From NCBI GenBank assembly GCA_025175895.1, contig CM045989.1:128787272-128851271 (forward strand): DNA of 64,000 nt, written 5' to 3'. Origin of the DNA: Wurfbainia villosa (lineage: Eukaryota; Streptophyta; Magnoliopsida; Zingiberales; Zingiberaceae). The notes under the pieces are model-generated. The model worked only from the letters and a program-made list of their open reading frames with translations, made no database searches and was not told where the DNA came from. The translations under genes were made by a program, and so were the position numbers. Of the stretch, positions 45,762 to 58,179 are shown piece by piece (within the stretch, counting starts at the first letter, position 1; the number at the start of each line of letters is the position of its first letter).

Positions 45762-47975
45762 TGTTAGTAATATATGAGAGATGTCCTAAGGCAATCGCCT
45801 TATGTATGAACCATTTATATGATAAATGAAGATTCACTATTTGAGTATACATGTTTAATGTATTTGATTGGATCTTAAACTCATTTACTGAATGTCCACG
45901 ATACGATTCACAAGATGAGAGAATTTGTGATTGGATCACAACTAGTGAGTATCTCTACATGTGTAATTGTGATGTATCGGAATTATCCTAGTCGATGAAT
46001 TGATGGATTTGGACACCATCAATTCGCTGAGACTAGCACGAGGTATACTCCTTGGTGTATCCAAGCAGCTGATTCTCACTGGCTGGAGACATAGTGATGT
46101 CCGGAGTGAATCGTGGATGCTAGTTATGGTAACTAGTTCATTGGAGTGACCAGCCGTAAGACTTCATATGGTTCTCTGCATATATAGATATGTCAATGAA
46201 GTTCTTACCGTGGCTTAAGTGCGATGTTCCTTTGACTTGCGGTATTCAAGTCATCTTGATCATGGAGACTTATGCTTTGACATCTTAAGCAAACATCTCT
46301 AAGGAGATGTGGACCCGGATGATTGGGTATAAGTCGAAGTGATCAAGGTGTTTGAATAGCCTATAAAGGATTCACCACTCCTTGCAGGAGATGTATACCA
46401 TGGCCTCTCGTCGGATTGTTACTAAAGTCTTTGGCCAAAGCATTACATGTTTAGAGTAAGGTACTCTTCGATACATGTGGAGTAACTAGAATCCGTAGGA
46501 CGAGGAAATGATACTTGGGCTAGGTGTGACGTAGTCAGCCTAGTGGGGACTGACACAATAGACCATGTCATGAACCAAGTGGGTATAAGATGAGTGAAGG
46601 GAATGGGGCACGATTCATTCGAGCTACTGAAGGGTTTCAGAAATAGTTCTGGATCAACCGTTGATCTTTTCGGTTAATTGGGGATCATGATGTATTACTA
46701 GGTGCCACTCATGATCGTTCTATAATTAATGGTTAATTATAGACGGCCAACATAAACCGAGAACCTATTTGGTCACACGCACAATGAGTGTATTCCAAAG
46801 GATTTAAAACGAGCTTGAGAATGGGATTCTCAGACCGAGAGAAACTATGTTTGGTTGGACCAAACATAAAGCGAGCATGAAATTGTTTCAGTCGCAATGG
46901 AAGCGTGGATGGGCTGCGTCTTATGAAGACGTAATGGATGGACCAAAATGGTTTGGTTCTAATCCAATGGATAAGAATAAACCAAAGGGTTTGGTTTATT
47001 TTAAACGAATGAACTAAAAGTTGGTTCGGTTCGTTTTAACTTAAAATAAACCATCATGGTTTGGTTTATTTTAACTTATCTTAATGGAGCGGGTTAACGG
47101 GCTTTATGGATATGATCCATTAACCATTAAGAGAATTAGTTCTCTATAAAAGTGGGCTTAAGGGATTGTTAAACCCTAATCCAAAATCAAAACCCTAGCC
47201 TCCAAGAAGTTGCCGCCCAACCTGGTTGTGCCGCCCAAGCTCCTTGCCGCCCAGCTTGATTGTGCTGCCGTCAAGACCCTTGCCGGCGTCCAAGCTCCAG
47301 CCGGTGAACCTCCGGCGACCCTCCGGTGATCCCCTAAAAGGTTCGGCATCAAGGTGAGCTTTTGTCTCCTTGTTTTGGCCGGCGCCTATCTCCTCCACCA
47401 AGCTGTCCAGTTTTCTGGACAGCTTCTTCTCCTCTCGTCGGAGCGTCGTTTGGACGACGGTTAGTGCTCCGACAGCGGCTAACATACCGGGGATTTGATC
47501 TCCGGTAATCCTCTGAGGTGGAGGACGAAGGATTCGTCAATCGGTTGACGAATACCTCTTCGGAGAAGCAAGTCTTGAGGACTTGTTTTAGGTCCGAATT
47601 TGGATTCGGATCGTGATCATCTCTCGATCACGTCGTCTTCAACACGAGGCTAGTAACCCGTACGAAGACGAAGCTCGTGGCTTGGCGAAGTCATCCCGAG
47701 GAGCTCGGCGTGGATACGGATAGAGACGATTCTTACGAGGATCGTTCCGGTTGATGCCGTTCCCGCTACACGTCATACGGAAGGTATAACGTAGTTTAAT
47801 TTCCTTTTATTGCAAATTTTAATTTACGGTTATGTCTACACTTGTTGTAATAGCATGCGTGTGTTGTGTGTGTTGTAATAAATAGGAGTATTTATTATTT
47901 TTAATTACTTCCGCTATGCTCATGTTTACGAAACATGATCGAACACACACACGCCGCGGTGCCGGAAACCCAACA
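45762..47975 (+). repeat. Solo LTR of the B/D family
   Basis: 2214 bp, TGTTAGTAATATATG to GGAAACCCAACA, flanked by TCATA (45757-45761 and 47976-47980), with no internal region. It matches the LTRs of D along its whole length. The intact duplication shows it arose by recombination between the two LTRs of one inserted element. TATAAAA at 47145-47151; AGCTGTCCAG hairpin near 47401-47424. Confidence 0.93.
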
Positions 47976-47980
47976 TCATA

Positions 47981-49470
47981 TACTTTCTCATGTGACTATT
48001 GGTATGAATAGTCCTTAGACTTGAAGTCACTACGGTTCCCTACATAAGAAATTTTGTACTTTGGTATCATCTAACGTCACACCATAACAGGGTGCACTAT
48101 AACGGCGATTACTGGGTATGTAATGAATTATGCGGAGGAATGTGAGTAATGTAGATGAGATCTATCCTTCCTAAATGACAGAAGTGATATCTTTGGCCTC
48201 TTGATAGAGTAGGACCACGAAATGCATGGTCATGCTCAAATGAGTCAATATGAGATATTGAGCTCATTTGTTTGAGTGTGTCTACTTGGGGATCAAGAAA
48301 CATAAAGATTGACAAGTGGATGACACGGTCTATGCCTCATTGATCGATCTAAGATATCAGAGATAGAAAGACACCGTCATACATGATAATAGCCACGGAA
48401 AGGTTGTCAGATCTCGACGATCTTGTAACTTGGATAGCAATGATATATTGCTAGATGTCGCTCATTGCTTATATGTCTAAAAGGGGTTTTAGATACATTA
48501 CCAATGTTACAAGAGCTTATAGGGTCACACACAAATGACATTCTATTTTGAAAATCGGTTCTTTTAATTTGACTAAAAGAATAATGAGAATAATGGATGG
48601 TCAAGGCTCGAGTCAAAATCAAGTTGGTTGAGTTAGACTCAAGCGGGTTACATTTGAGTTAGACTCAACTAAATTAGATGGATGAAGACTAGATTTGAGT
48701 TAGAATCAAGTGAGACTTGAATTAAACTCAATTCGCATGCAAAACTCAAGTTAGACTTGAGTTAAACCCAAGTCACATGCAAAACTCAAGTTAGACTTGA
48801 GTTAAACCCAAATCACATGCAAAACTCAAGTTAGACTTGACTTAAACCCAAATCACATGCAAAACTCAAGTTAGACTTGAGTTAAACCCAAGTCACATGC
48901 AAAAGGTTTTAATGCATGCATGATGCATTAAAAATGCATTGGATTTCAACGTGAAGAATTGGAAGTGGCTTTGAATTGGAAGTGGCTTTTCAATAATGCA
49001 TTTGATTACAATTCAATGCATTTGATGCATTGGATTTCAACGTGTAGAATGGGAAGAGGCTAGTGGATTTTCAATGATGCATTTGATGCATTGATTTTGG
49101 AATTAAGGTTGGAAGAAAAGCCAAAGTGAGATCTAAGAGTTGGGTGTTCTTTCTTTTTCTTCACTTCTTCATCCTCCTAATTTTGGCTAGTTGTTCTACA
49201 AAGGTTGCTAGCACAACCATATTTCCAAAAGGACTGAGCATCAGTGTGGATATCTTAGAGATACGGTTATCCTTACCGTATTTAGATCCGACAACTTTGG
49301 ACTAGCAGGATTGCGAAGGGCTCGCTTCAAAGGTATAATACTTCTTCTAGATAGGATCTAGATGGTTAAAAACAATTTATTTATTTTCGCTTGGATCTCT
49401 GGTGGAATCCAAAATTTTGTTTCCACGGCGATTTTGCAAATCGGTTTGCACGCATAGTAGGATCTCAACA
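47981..49470 (+). repeat. 5' LTR of F, second part
   Basis: Continues from TACTTTCTCATG to GATCTCAACA. Contains a 40-bp tandem array (48741-48900), an older related zone upstream, and duplicated ATGCATTGGATTTCAACGTG blocks around 48935 and 49030. Confidence 0.75.
48741..48900 (+). repeat. 40-bp tandem repeat, four copies
   Basis: Units start AAAACTCAAGTTAGACTTGA at 48741, 48781, 48821 and 48861, with one or two changes between them. CTCAAG and CTTGAG within each unit form a short palindrome. Looser copies extend back to about 48610. Confidence 0.93.
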
Positions 49471-49471
49471 G

Positions 49472-49483
49472 TGGTATCAGAGA
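49472..49483 (+). other. Primer-binding site of F
   Basis: TGGTATCAGAGA, one base from the LTR end; last base differs from the usual TGGTATCAGAGC. Confidence 0.8.
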
Positions 49484-50707
49484 CACTTGCAAAACATACA
49501 TTTTGTTGTTTATATAATTTATATGTGATATAAATCTAGATTTTCATGTTTCATATGAGATATAAAATGTGTGTATTATGGGCACACGAATTTTAGGCTT
49601 GTAATTGTCCTAAAGAGGCAAAACAGGGAGTCTACGACCTAGCCATGGATGCCACTGTTCACCCTAGCGGGACCGCCATGACATTGCGGCTTATTGGCGA
49701 AGTGACTTTAAAATTTGTGTATGTATAATCAATTTTATAAAATCACATCATTATGAATGATATGATGCATGATGCATGGTTATGGCCTAGGACCCAATAT
49801 GATTGTGGTTGTGTGTTGTGTGTGCATGTTGAAATTCATTATGCGGCTTGCATATCGCGCCTTCATCTCTATTTTTTCTATTGTAAAATAGATTTAGACT
49901 CGAATGTAACTCGAGTGTTATTATTTTGTAATGTACAAAATGAAAAAAATGAAAAGTCCATTAAAGGATGAAGTTCCAAGGAGGATGCCGACAACACAGG
50001 ATGATCGAAGGAAGCACTTGGAGAAGATGTCATCCCTAGGTTCACCATTCGCTCTTCTCATTGGCTTGAGAAGATCGTAGATTAAGGTCATAACCATGTC
50101 ACGTTTAAGATTATTTTCTATGTGTGTATGTGATACATATATGTGATATGTATGTATGTGATGCTAAATAATAATCTTATTTTAAATTGAGTCAATTTAA
50201 TATGCCTACCAAAGTTTGGTACTCATAAACTACCTCGATCATTTGTTGTTGGGTTTGCCAAAGTAAAGCAACGCATTTTATCTTGGTAGAGTGCGAGAGG
50301 ACAATTGTGATGTCCCGCTATCAAACTTTGGATGAGACTTAACTAAGTGTCTCAATTAGATTGAGAAACACCTAGAGGCATATCCTAATAGTTAGGAAAC
50401 ATGGGTTAGAGAGCATCTACACTGATTTTTGGGCGATTAGCCAAAGCTAACTCAAGATGATGTGTAATATGGATATTGGCCCCTCTTTATGCAAGAACTG
50501 CATGTGATGCAATTGGTAAATTGTTACCTACCTAGTCATACTAAATCTTGGGCGATTAGCCAAAGCTAACTCAAGGTGAAGTATGATGTGGATTTTGCCC
50601 CACATGCATCTATGATTCAGTGGAAGTCTCATTTAATAAAAGTCCTAATTAAATGATTTAAAGATATGATACTCATTTTATGCATATTATTTCTGTTGTA
50701 GATCACT
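49484..50707 (+). other. Leader of F
   Basis: No gene seen. It contains a duplicated block TTGGGCGATTAGCCAAAGCT at about 50429 and 50548, each followed by a GATGTGGAT...GCCCC tail. Confidence 0.55.
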
Positions 50708-51634
50708 ATGTCTTCAAATATGTCAAATACCCTATTTCTGCGATTGGTCCTTAAGAAGGACAAGCTCAATGGAGCAAACTTTATTGACTGGTATAGAAAT
50801 TTGAGAATAGTTCTCAAACAGGAGCGGAAACTCTATGTCCTATAGCAACCCATTCCTGAGCCACCCACCAACAATACCACTCGTGTTGATAAGGATGCTT
50901 ACAAGAAGCATCAAGATGATGCATTAGATGCATCATGCCTTATTCTTGCAACCATGAACTCTGAGCTTCAGAAGCAACATGAGAACATGGATGCCTTTTC
51001 TATGGTTGCACACCTGAAGCAACTATATCAAGGGCAAGCGAGGCACGAGAGATCCGAGGTATCTAAGGAATTGTTTCAATGCAAGATGCAAGAAGGAACA
51101 CCTGTAGGAATTCACGTACTCAAGATGATTGGGTACGTGGAGAACCTTGATAGATTGAGATTTCCTTTAGGCCAAGAGTTGGCCACTGACCTTATTTTGC
51201 AGTCCTTGCCTAGAGGCTTTAGTCAATTTGTCATGAATTATTACATGAGTGAAATTGACAAACCATTGCCTGAGCTCTTAAGCATGTTAAGAACTGCTGA
51301 GAGCAATCTTAAGAAGATACAACCTAGTACTAGTGATGTACCTATGGTTAAAAAGGGCAAAGGTAAGAAGAAGTTTAAATGCAAGACCCAAGAAAAGGGC
51401 AAGAAAGCATTAAAGCCCAAAGGTGGGGTGGCCAAGGAAGGGACTTGCTTCCACTGTAAGGAAGCTAGACATTGGAAGAGGAACTGTAAAAAGTATCTTG
51501 AGGAAGTCAAGAAGAAGCAATGTGAGACTTCTTCATCAAGTATACATGTTATAGAAGTCAATCTATTTATTTCTTCTTCATGGGTATGGATACCAGTTGT
51601 GCTTCTCACATTTGCACTAATGTGCAAGGCCTGA
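50708..51634 (+). pseudogene. gag: gag of F, one stop
   Basis: ATG at 50708 opens MSSNMSNTLFLR, then KLNGANFIDWYRNLRIVLKQ, the usual copia gag start. TAG at 50843-50845 is the only stop before the end. Gag core blocks DASCLILATM, EVSKELFQCKMQEGTPV, LATDLILQSLPRGFSQFVMN and LLSMLRTAE are all present, so this copy shows what B and D lack. A Lys-rich stretch and a zinc knuckle (CFHCKEARHWKRNC) follow. The frame runs past the protease start because one base is lost near 51584. Confidence 0.8.
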
Positions 51635-52380
51635 GAAGAAGTAGATCATTGACGCAAGGAGAAGTGGACCTATGTGTGGGCAATGGCGCAAGAGTTACTG
51701 CTATAGCTGTAGGAACATATTCCTTATTGTTGCCGAGTGGTTTGATTTTAGAACTTGATGAGTGCTATTTTGTACTTGCAATAACTAAGAACATTATGTC
51801 TGTTTCTTGTTTGGACAAGAAAGATTTTTCATTTACTATAAAGGACAAACGTTGTTCTATTTATTTAAATGAAATATCCTATTGCAGTGCTCATTTGATG
51901 AATGGATTCTATGTTCTAGATCTAGAAAACCCAGTCTATAATATAAATATCAAACGATTCAAAACTAATGATTTGAATCAGACATATCTTTGGCATTGTC
52001 GCTTAGGTCACATAAATAAGAGTCGTATATCCCAGCTCCATAGAGATGGATTACTAGACTCATTTGATTTTGAATCATATGAGACATATGAATCTTGTCT
52101 TTTAGGCAAGATGACCAAGACTCCATTTAGTGGACAAGGCGAACGAGCGACAGATTTGTTAGGCCTCATACATAGTGATGTTTGTGGCCCTTTCAAAGTC
52201 ACAGCCAGAGGTGATTATCAGTATTTCATTCCATTTACTGATGATTTCAGTAGATATGGATATGTGTATCTTATATCTTATGAGGCACAAATCAGAATCC
52301 TTTGAAAAGTTCAAAGAATTCAAGAATGAAGTATAGAACCAACTTGGAAAGAGTATTAAGATGCTTCGATCAGATCGAGG
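51580..52380 (+). pseudogene. pol: Protease and integrase start of F
   Basis: Entered by the frameshift near 51584. The protease motif reads D-T-S rather than D-T-G (MDTSCASHIC). Then RSRSLTQGEVDLCVGNG, the integrase zinc-finger block LWHCRLGHINKSRISQLH, SCLLGKMTKTPFSG, and the start of the integrase core, LIHSDVCGPF and FTDDFSRYGYVYL. A frameshift near 52275 and a TAG near 52333 follow. The gene is cut at RSDRG by element D and continues at 61811. Confidence 0.8.
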
Positions 52381-54604
52381 TGTTAGTAATATATGAGAGA
52401 TGTCCTAAGGCAATCGCCTTATGTATTAACCATTTATATGATAAATGAAGATTCACTATTTGAGTATATATGTTTTTATGTATTTGATTGGATCTTAAAC
52501 TCATTTACTGAATGTCCACGATACGATTCACAGCATGAGAGAATTTGTGATTGGATCACAACTAGTGAGTATCACTACATGTGTAATTGTGATGTATCGG
52601 AATTATCCCTAGTCGATGAATTGATGGATTTGGACACCATCAATTCTGTCGAGACTAGCACGAGGTATACTCCTTGGTGTATCCAAGCAGCTGATTCTCA
52701 CTGGCTGGAGACATAGTGATGTCCGGAGTTAATCGTGGATGCTAGTTATGGTAACTAGTTCATTGGAGTGACCAGCCGTAAGACTTCATATGGTTCTCTG
52801 CATATATAGATATGTCAATGAAGTTCTTACTGTGGCTTAAGTGCGATGTTCCTTAGACTTGCGGTATTCAAGTCATCTTGATCATGGAGACTTATGCTTT
52901 GACATCTTAAGCAAACATCTCTAAGGAGATGTGGATCCGGGATGATTGGGTATAAGTCGAAGTGATCGAAGGTGTTTGAATAGCCTATAAAGGATTCACC
53001 ACTCCTTGCGAGGAGATGTATACCCATGGCCTCTCGTCGGATTGTTACTAAAGTCTTTGGCCAAAGCATTACATGTTTAGAGTAAGGTACTCTTCGATAC
53101 ATGTGAAGTAACTAGAATTAGAGGACGAGAAATGATACTTGGGCTAGGTGTGACGAGTCACTTAGTGGGGACCGGACACTATAGACCATGTCCCGAACCA
53201 AGTGGGTATAAGATGAGTGAAGGGAATGGGGCACGATTCATTCGAGCCATCAAGGGTTTCAGAAATAGTTCTGGATCAACCGTTGATCTTTTCGGTTAAT
53301 TGGGGATCATGATGTACTACTAGGTGCCACTCATGATCGTTCTATAATTAATGGTTAATTATAGACGACCAACATAAACCGAGAACCTATTTGGTCACAC
53401 GCACAACGAGCGTAATCCAAAGGATTTAAAACGAGCTTGAGAATGGGATTCTCAGACCGAGAGAAACTATGTTTGGTTGGACCAAACATGGAGCGAGCAT
53501 GAAATCGTTTCAGGCGCAATGGAAGCATGGATGAGTCGTGTCTTATGAAGACATAATGGATGGACCAAAATGGTTTGGTTCTAATCCAATGGAGGAGAAT
53601 AAACCAAAGGGTTTGGTTTATTTTAAACGAATGAACCAAAAGTTGGTTCGGTTCGTTTTAACTTAAAATAAACCATTATGGTTTGGTTTATTTTAACTTA
53701 TATTAATGGAGCGGGTTAACGGGCCTCATGGTTATGATCCAATAACCATTAAGAGAATTAGTTCTCTATAAAAGAGGGCTTAAGGAATTGTTAAGCCCTA
53801 ATCCACAACCCTAAGTTGCCGCCCACCTCTCATTGGAGAAATTCGGAGCCAACTCTCCTCCTCCTTGACGCCGCCCACCTTGAGGCTCCAACCGGCGTCC
53901 AGAAGGTGCTGACCTTCCCCCTCGCCAGCGTCGAGATGCTGCCGGTTGGTACTCCGGTGATCTCCTTCAAGTTTGGCATCAAGGTGAGCTCTATCTCCCT
54001 TGGTTGGCCGGCGCCTATCACCTCCACCAAAGCTGTCCAGTTTTCTGGACAGCTTGTTCTCCTCTCGTCGGAGCATCGTTTGGACGACGGTTAGAGCTCC
54101 GACAGTGGCTAACTTACCAGGGATTCGATCTCCGGTAATCCTCTGAGGTGGAGGACGAAGGATTCGTCAATTGGTTGACGAATACCTCTCCGGAGAAGCG
54201 AGTTTTGAGAACTCGTATTAGGATCCGAATTTGGATTCGGATCGTGATCATCTCTCGATCACGTCGTCTTCAACACGAGGCTAGTAACCCATACGAAGAC
54301 GAAGCTCGTGGCTTAGCGAAGTCATCCCGAGGAACTCGGCGTGGATATGGATAGAGACGATTCTAGCGAGGATCGTTCCGGTTGATGCCGTTCCCGCTAC
54401 ACGTCATACAAAAGGTATAACGTAGTTAAATTTCCTTTTATTGCAAATTTAAATTTACGGTTATGTCTACACTTGTTGTAATATGCATGCGTGTGTTGTG
54501 TGTGTTGTAATAAATGTAGATTTATTATTTTTATTGCTTCCGTTGTGTTCATGTTTACGAAACGTGATAGAACACACACACGCCGCGGTGCCGGAAACCC
54601 AACA
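52381..54604 (+). repeat. 5' LTR of D
   Basis: TGTTAGTAATATATG to GGAAACCCAACA. Contains an open sense frame near the start (52393-52716), AAACCAAA/TTTGGTTT inverted blocks (53570-53700), TATAAAA at 53767-53773 and the hairpin AGCTGTCCAG-TTTT-CTGGACAGCT near 54030-54053. Confidence 0.93.
53767..53773 (+). promoter_or_regulatory. Putative TATA box in 5' LTR of D
   Basis: TATAAAA in TCTCTATAAAAGAGGGC. The same box is at 47145-47151 (solo LTR), 60973-60979 (3' LTR) and, reversed, at 11941-11947 (B). Confidence 0.65.
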
Positions 54605-54605
54605 G

Positions 54606-54617
54606 TGGTATCAGAGC
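54606..54617 (+). other. Primer-binding site of D
   Basis: TGGTATCAGAGC (continuing CCAGG), one base from the LTR end, initiator Met-tRNA type. Confidence 0.92.
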
Positions 54618-55890
54618 CCAGGTTGTGTTTCGACATAATCGTAAAATGGTTTTGCGATAGTCATAATGTTATTTCTGGAAATTTTCTAATTTTGGAAATT
54701 TAGAAGTATTTATGGAAATTTTTCAATTTTGGAAAGTCTAGAAGTATTTATGGAAATCTTCCACTTTTGGAAAGTTGGAAGTATTTATGGAAATTGATAT
54801 TTTCCATAAATAAAATATTTGATTAGATTTTGGAAATTTGTTTCCTAATTTAATCTTGATTTGATTTGGGAAATCAAATCTTAAAATATTTTATTTCCAT
54901 AAGTAGTTTTAATGATTTAGGAAATTGGTTTCCTAAATAGATTTTCCTTAATCAAATAATTCCATAAATAAAATATGTGATTAGATTTGGAAATTTGTTT
55001 CCTAATTCAATCATGATTTGATTTGGAGAATCAAATCTTAAACATATTTTATTTCCATAAATAGTTATGACAAATAAGGAAATTATGTACATGACATAAT
55101 TGTATGTCATGTAATTGAATTAGATGCATAACATTATGTCATGCGTGTCATGACATGTAGATGTATGTCATGTATGCCATGCCATATAGATAATAGTTAT
55201 TTGCATGCAAAGAGGATGAGACATAAAACCCTAACTCAATATTAAAGCCTACACCTTCCATTAATATGGTTAGAACCAGAGTTCCGTTTCTTGTTTGGGT
55301 TGTTGGACTCACTCCAAGCCTGGCTTAAACCTGAACATGTTCAAATCATTGGAATAGTTTAACTCTAATATGGTAAGAGTCAAAGGCCAATCGTTAGTTT
55401 GGGTTGTTGGACTCACTCCAAGCCTGGCTAATTGGTTGAATGAGCTCTAACCATATTAAAACTATTTCGCGATTAATGGGTTGGCTCTAACTTGGAGCAT
55501 CAATTTGTTGGACTCACTCCAAGGTCGATGTGAAGAGAGGTGAAGTTGGGTGTTATGCATATGATGCATACTTGTTAATGTGTTAACAACCCAATGTATG
55601 TGTAAACATTCAATTAGTTGATAGAACATTGTGATAGTTACATATACATGATATGTAATCGGTATACTTGATACCCACCATCATAGCTAAGAATGGCTTG
55701 TTGGACTCACTTCAAGGTTGTTCTTATCTATATTGGATATCAGCCCATTCGGAGATTGACCTACGATCTCCCGAATTGATTTCAAGGGTTTTTGAAATTC
55801 GAAAAAATGAATGGGATTTATAAATGTATATTGATGCATTTTAAAAATCATTTTCTCATATATGCTCATTTTGTATTTCTAAGATTGATC
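54618..55890 (+). other. Leader of D with four copies of a short motif
   Basis: No gene. TGTTGGACTCACTCCAAG occurs at 55301-55318, 55405-55422 and 55506-55523, and with one change at 55699-55716. B's leader has the same set. AT-rich TATTTATGGAAA repeats occupy 54680-55080. Confidence 0.75.
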
Positions 55891-56500
55891 ATGATGTCTT
55901 TGAATTTGCGTTCCATTTTGGATTCGAATAAATTGACTGGGCTGAGCTTCTTGGACTGGCTTAGAAGCTTGAGAATTGTTCTCAAGGTTGAAAAGCTTGC
56001 AAATGTCCTCGAAGCGCCTCTTCCCGCCCGTCCTAGTGACGATGCAACTCTGGACCAATTGTTGGCCTATTAGAAACATGTGAGTGATTCTGAACAAATG
56101 AGTTGCATCATGCTAGCCGCGATGGAACCCAAGCTACGAAAGCAGCATGAGCATATGGATGCTCATATCGTAGTCCTTCATCTTTGTGAGTTGGTTGATG
56201 AGCAAGTGAGATTCGAAAGGTTCGAAGTCTCAAAGCTCCTCTTCACCTCTGAGATGCTAGAAGGTTCATCTGTGATCTTTGCTCAATATCTTTGAAAGGC
56301 TGTGGAGTCTTGAGAAGCATGGCGAGGGACGGTGTTGTTAGTTGATTCCTCGAAGAAAGGTTCTAAGAGGAAGTCAAAGGAACAGCAGAAGGGAAAGAAG
56401 AGAAGGGCTAAGAAGGTAGAACTAGCACAAAAGGAAACTTGCCATCATTATGGCAAGGAGAGCCATTTGCGAAGAAAGTGCAAGATTTATCTTGAGTCCA
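55891..56500 (+). pseudogene. gag: gag of D, internally deleted and broken
   Basis: The tandem ATGs at 55891 and 55894 open MMSLNLRSILDSNKL, then LDWLRSLRIVLK. A TAG at 56071-56073 stands where B has Gln. After EGSSV (near 56272) about 56 residues found in F are missing, exactly as in B. Stops follow at about 56293 and 56312, then a Lys-rich tail. The zinc knuckle is spoiled (CHHYGKESHLRRKC, Cys to Tyr and Gly to Ser). Confidence 0.75.
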
Positions 56501-57000
56501 TGAAGAAGAATAAGGCATCGGATGCCCCATCTCCTTCAGATATCTTCGTTATTGATTGTCATTCTATTTCCTCAAACACTTGGGTATTGGATACTGGGTG
56601 TGGCTCACATATATGTAATGACATACATGGGCTAAGGAATAGAAGAAGACTCGTCAAGGGAGAGTCAAATTTGCGTGTTGGGAATGAAGCAAAGGTTGCT
56701 GCAGTCGCCATTGGAACGCATTTGTTGAAACTCCCTATAGGACTTGTCTTAGAACTGGACAATTGCTTTTATGTTTCTTCGTTGATAAAGAACATCATTT
56801 CTATTTCTTGTTTAAATAGAAATGGGTACCATTTGACTTTTAGTAACAATTATTGTTACATAACTTTGAATGGAGTTCTTTATGGGACTGGAACTTTAAG
56901 CAATGGTGTTTATACATTGGACGTATCTAGTGACATCTTCAATATCGAAGCGAGCAACACGCGTGCTTAAAAGGATAATCAAATAGACTCCTATATGTGA
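56501..57000 (+). pseudogene. pol: Aspartic protease of D
   Basis: TWVLDTGCGSHIC keeps the D-T-G active site (near 56584). RNRRRLVKGESNLRVGNE and SLIKNIISISCL follow. TAA at 56968-56970 is private to D; TGA at 56998-57000, replacing the Trp before HCRLGH, is shared with B. Confidence 0.78.
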
Positions 57001-58179
57001 CATTGTCGTCTTGGCCATGTAAGCAAGAAACGCATGTCCGAATTACACAAATGTGGAATTCTGGAATCGTTTAAATTGGATTCATACGATACATGAGAAT
57101 CATGCTTAAAAGGCAAGATGACTAAGTTACCTTTTACAGGAAAAGGTGAACGAGTGGAAGAGTTACTAGGTCTAATACATACTGATGTATGCGGACCTAT
57201 GTCAACTCAAGCTTTAGGAGGCTATAGTTACTTCATTACCTTCACCGATGATCACTCACGGTTTGGGTATGTGTTCTTGATGAAACACAAGTCTGAAGCC
57301 TTTGAAAGGTTCAAAGAATTCAGAAATGAAGTAGAGAAACAATATGACAAGAGTATTAAAATACTTCGATCGGATCGAGGTAGTGAATACTTAAGTCAAG
57401 AGTTTCTTGATTATCTAAGAGACAATGACATATTGTCTCAATGGACTCCATCATATACACCACAGCATAATGGTGTATCTGAGAGGCATAACCGGACCTT
57501 GTTGGACATGGTCAGGTCAATGATGAATCATGTGACTCTTCCCAAGTCCTTTTGGGGCTATGCACTTCAGACAGCTGTTTACTTTTTAAACAGAATGTCT
57601 ACCAAGGTAGTCTCAACTACTCCATATGAGATATGGAATAGTAAGAAACCTCATGTATCTTACTTGAAGATATGGGGTTGTCCTGCTTATATAAAGCGGA
57701 CAGTATCAGACAAATTGGATGCTAAGTCTGATAAATGTCTATTTATTGGATACCCTAAGGAAACAAGGGGTTACCAATTCTATCATCCTGTGGAACAAAA
57801 GGTGTTTGTTTCAAGGCATGCTGTGTTTCTAGAGAAAGAGTTTCTCTTACAAGAAAACAGTGGGAGTGTCGTCGTGCTTGAGGAGGCTCGAGAGACTCAA
57901 ATAAACATTGATGAGATACCTGGCGAAGCACAACAGTCGACAACTCATAGTGATGAGCAATCGACTAGACCTATTGTAACACCACATCTTCGTAGATCTG
58001 GTAGAACACGCAATATTCCTAAGAGATATGGATTTCTCGTAAGTGAATCGAACGACGTGTTACTCATTGATGATGAGGAGCCTACCAGTTATGAAGAAGT
58101 GCTGACAAGTTCAGAAAGGGATAAGTGGCTTGGTGCCATGAAGTCGGAAATGGATTCCATGTATGAAAACCAAGTTTAG
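57001..58179 (+). pseudogene. pol: Integrase of D
   Basis: Zinc-finger block HCRLGHVSKKRMSELH, a TGA near 57094, then an open frame 57118-58179. Catalytic D, D, E blocks LIHTDVCGPM, FTDDHSRFGYVFL and RSDRGSEYLSQEF are intact, followed by TPQHNGVSERHNRTLLDMVRS, KSFWGYALQTA, KIWGCPAY and the tail SRHAVFLEKEF. The frame ends at TAG 58177-58179 where B has Trp. The best-preserved gene of D. Confidence 0.82.

Noticed and set aside
48741..48900. Regular 40-bp repeats as a CRISPR-like array
   Set aside because: The repeats are head to tail with no unique spacers, and sit in a plant retrotransposon LTR.
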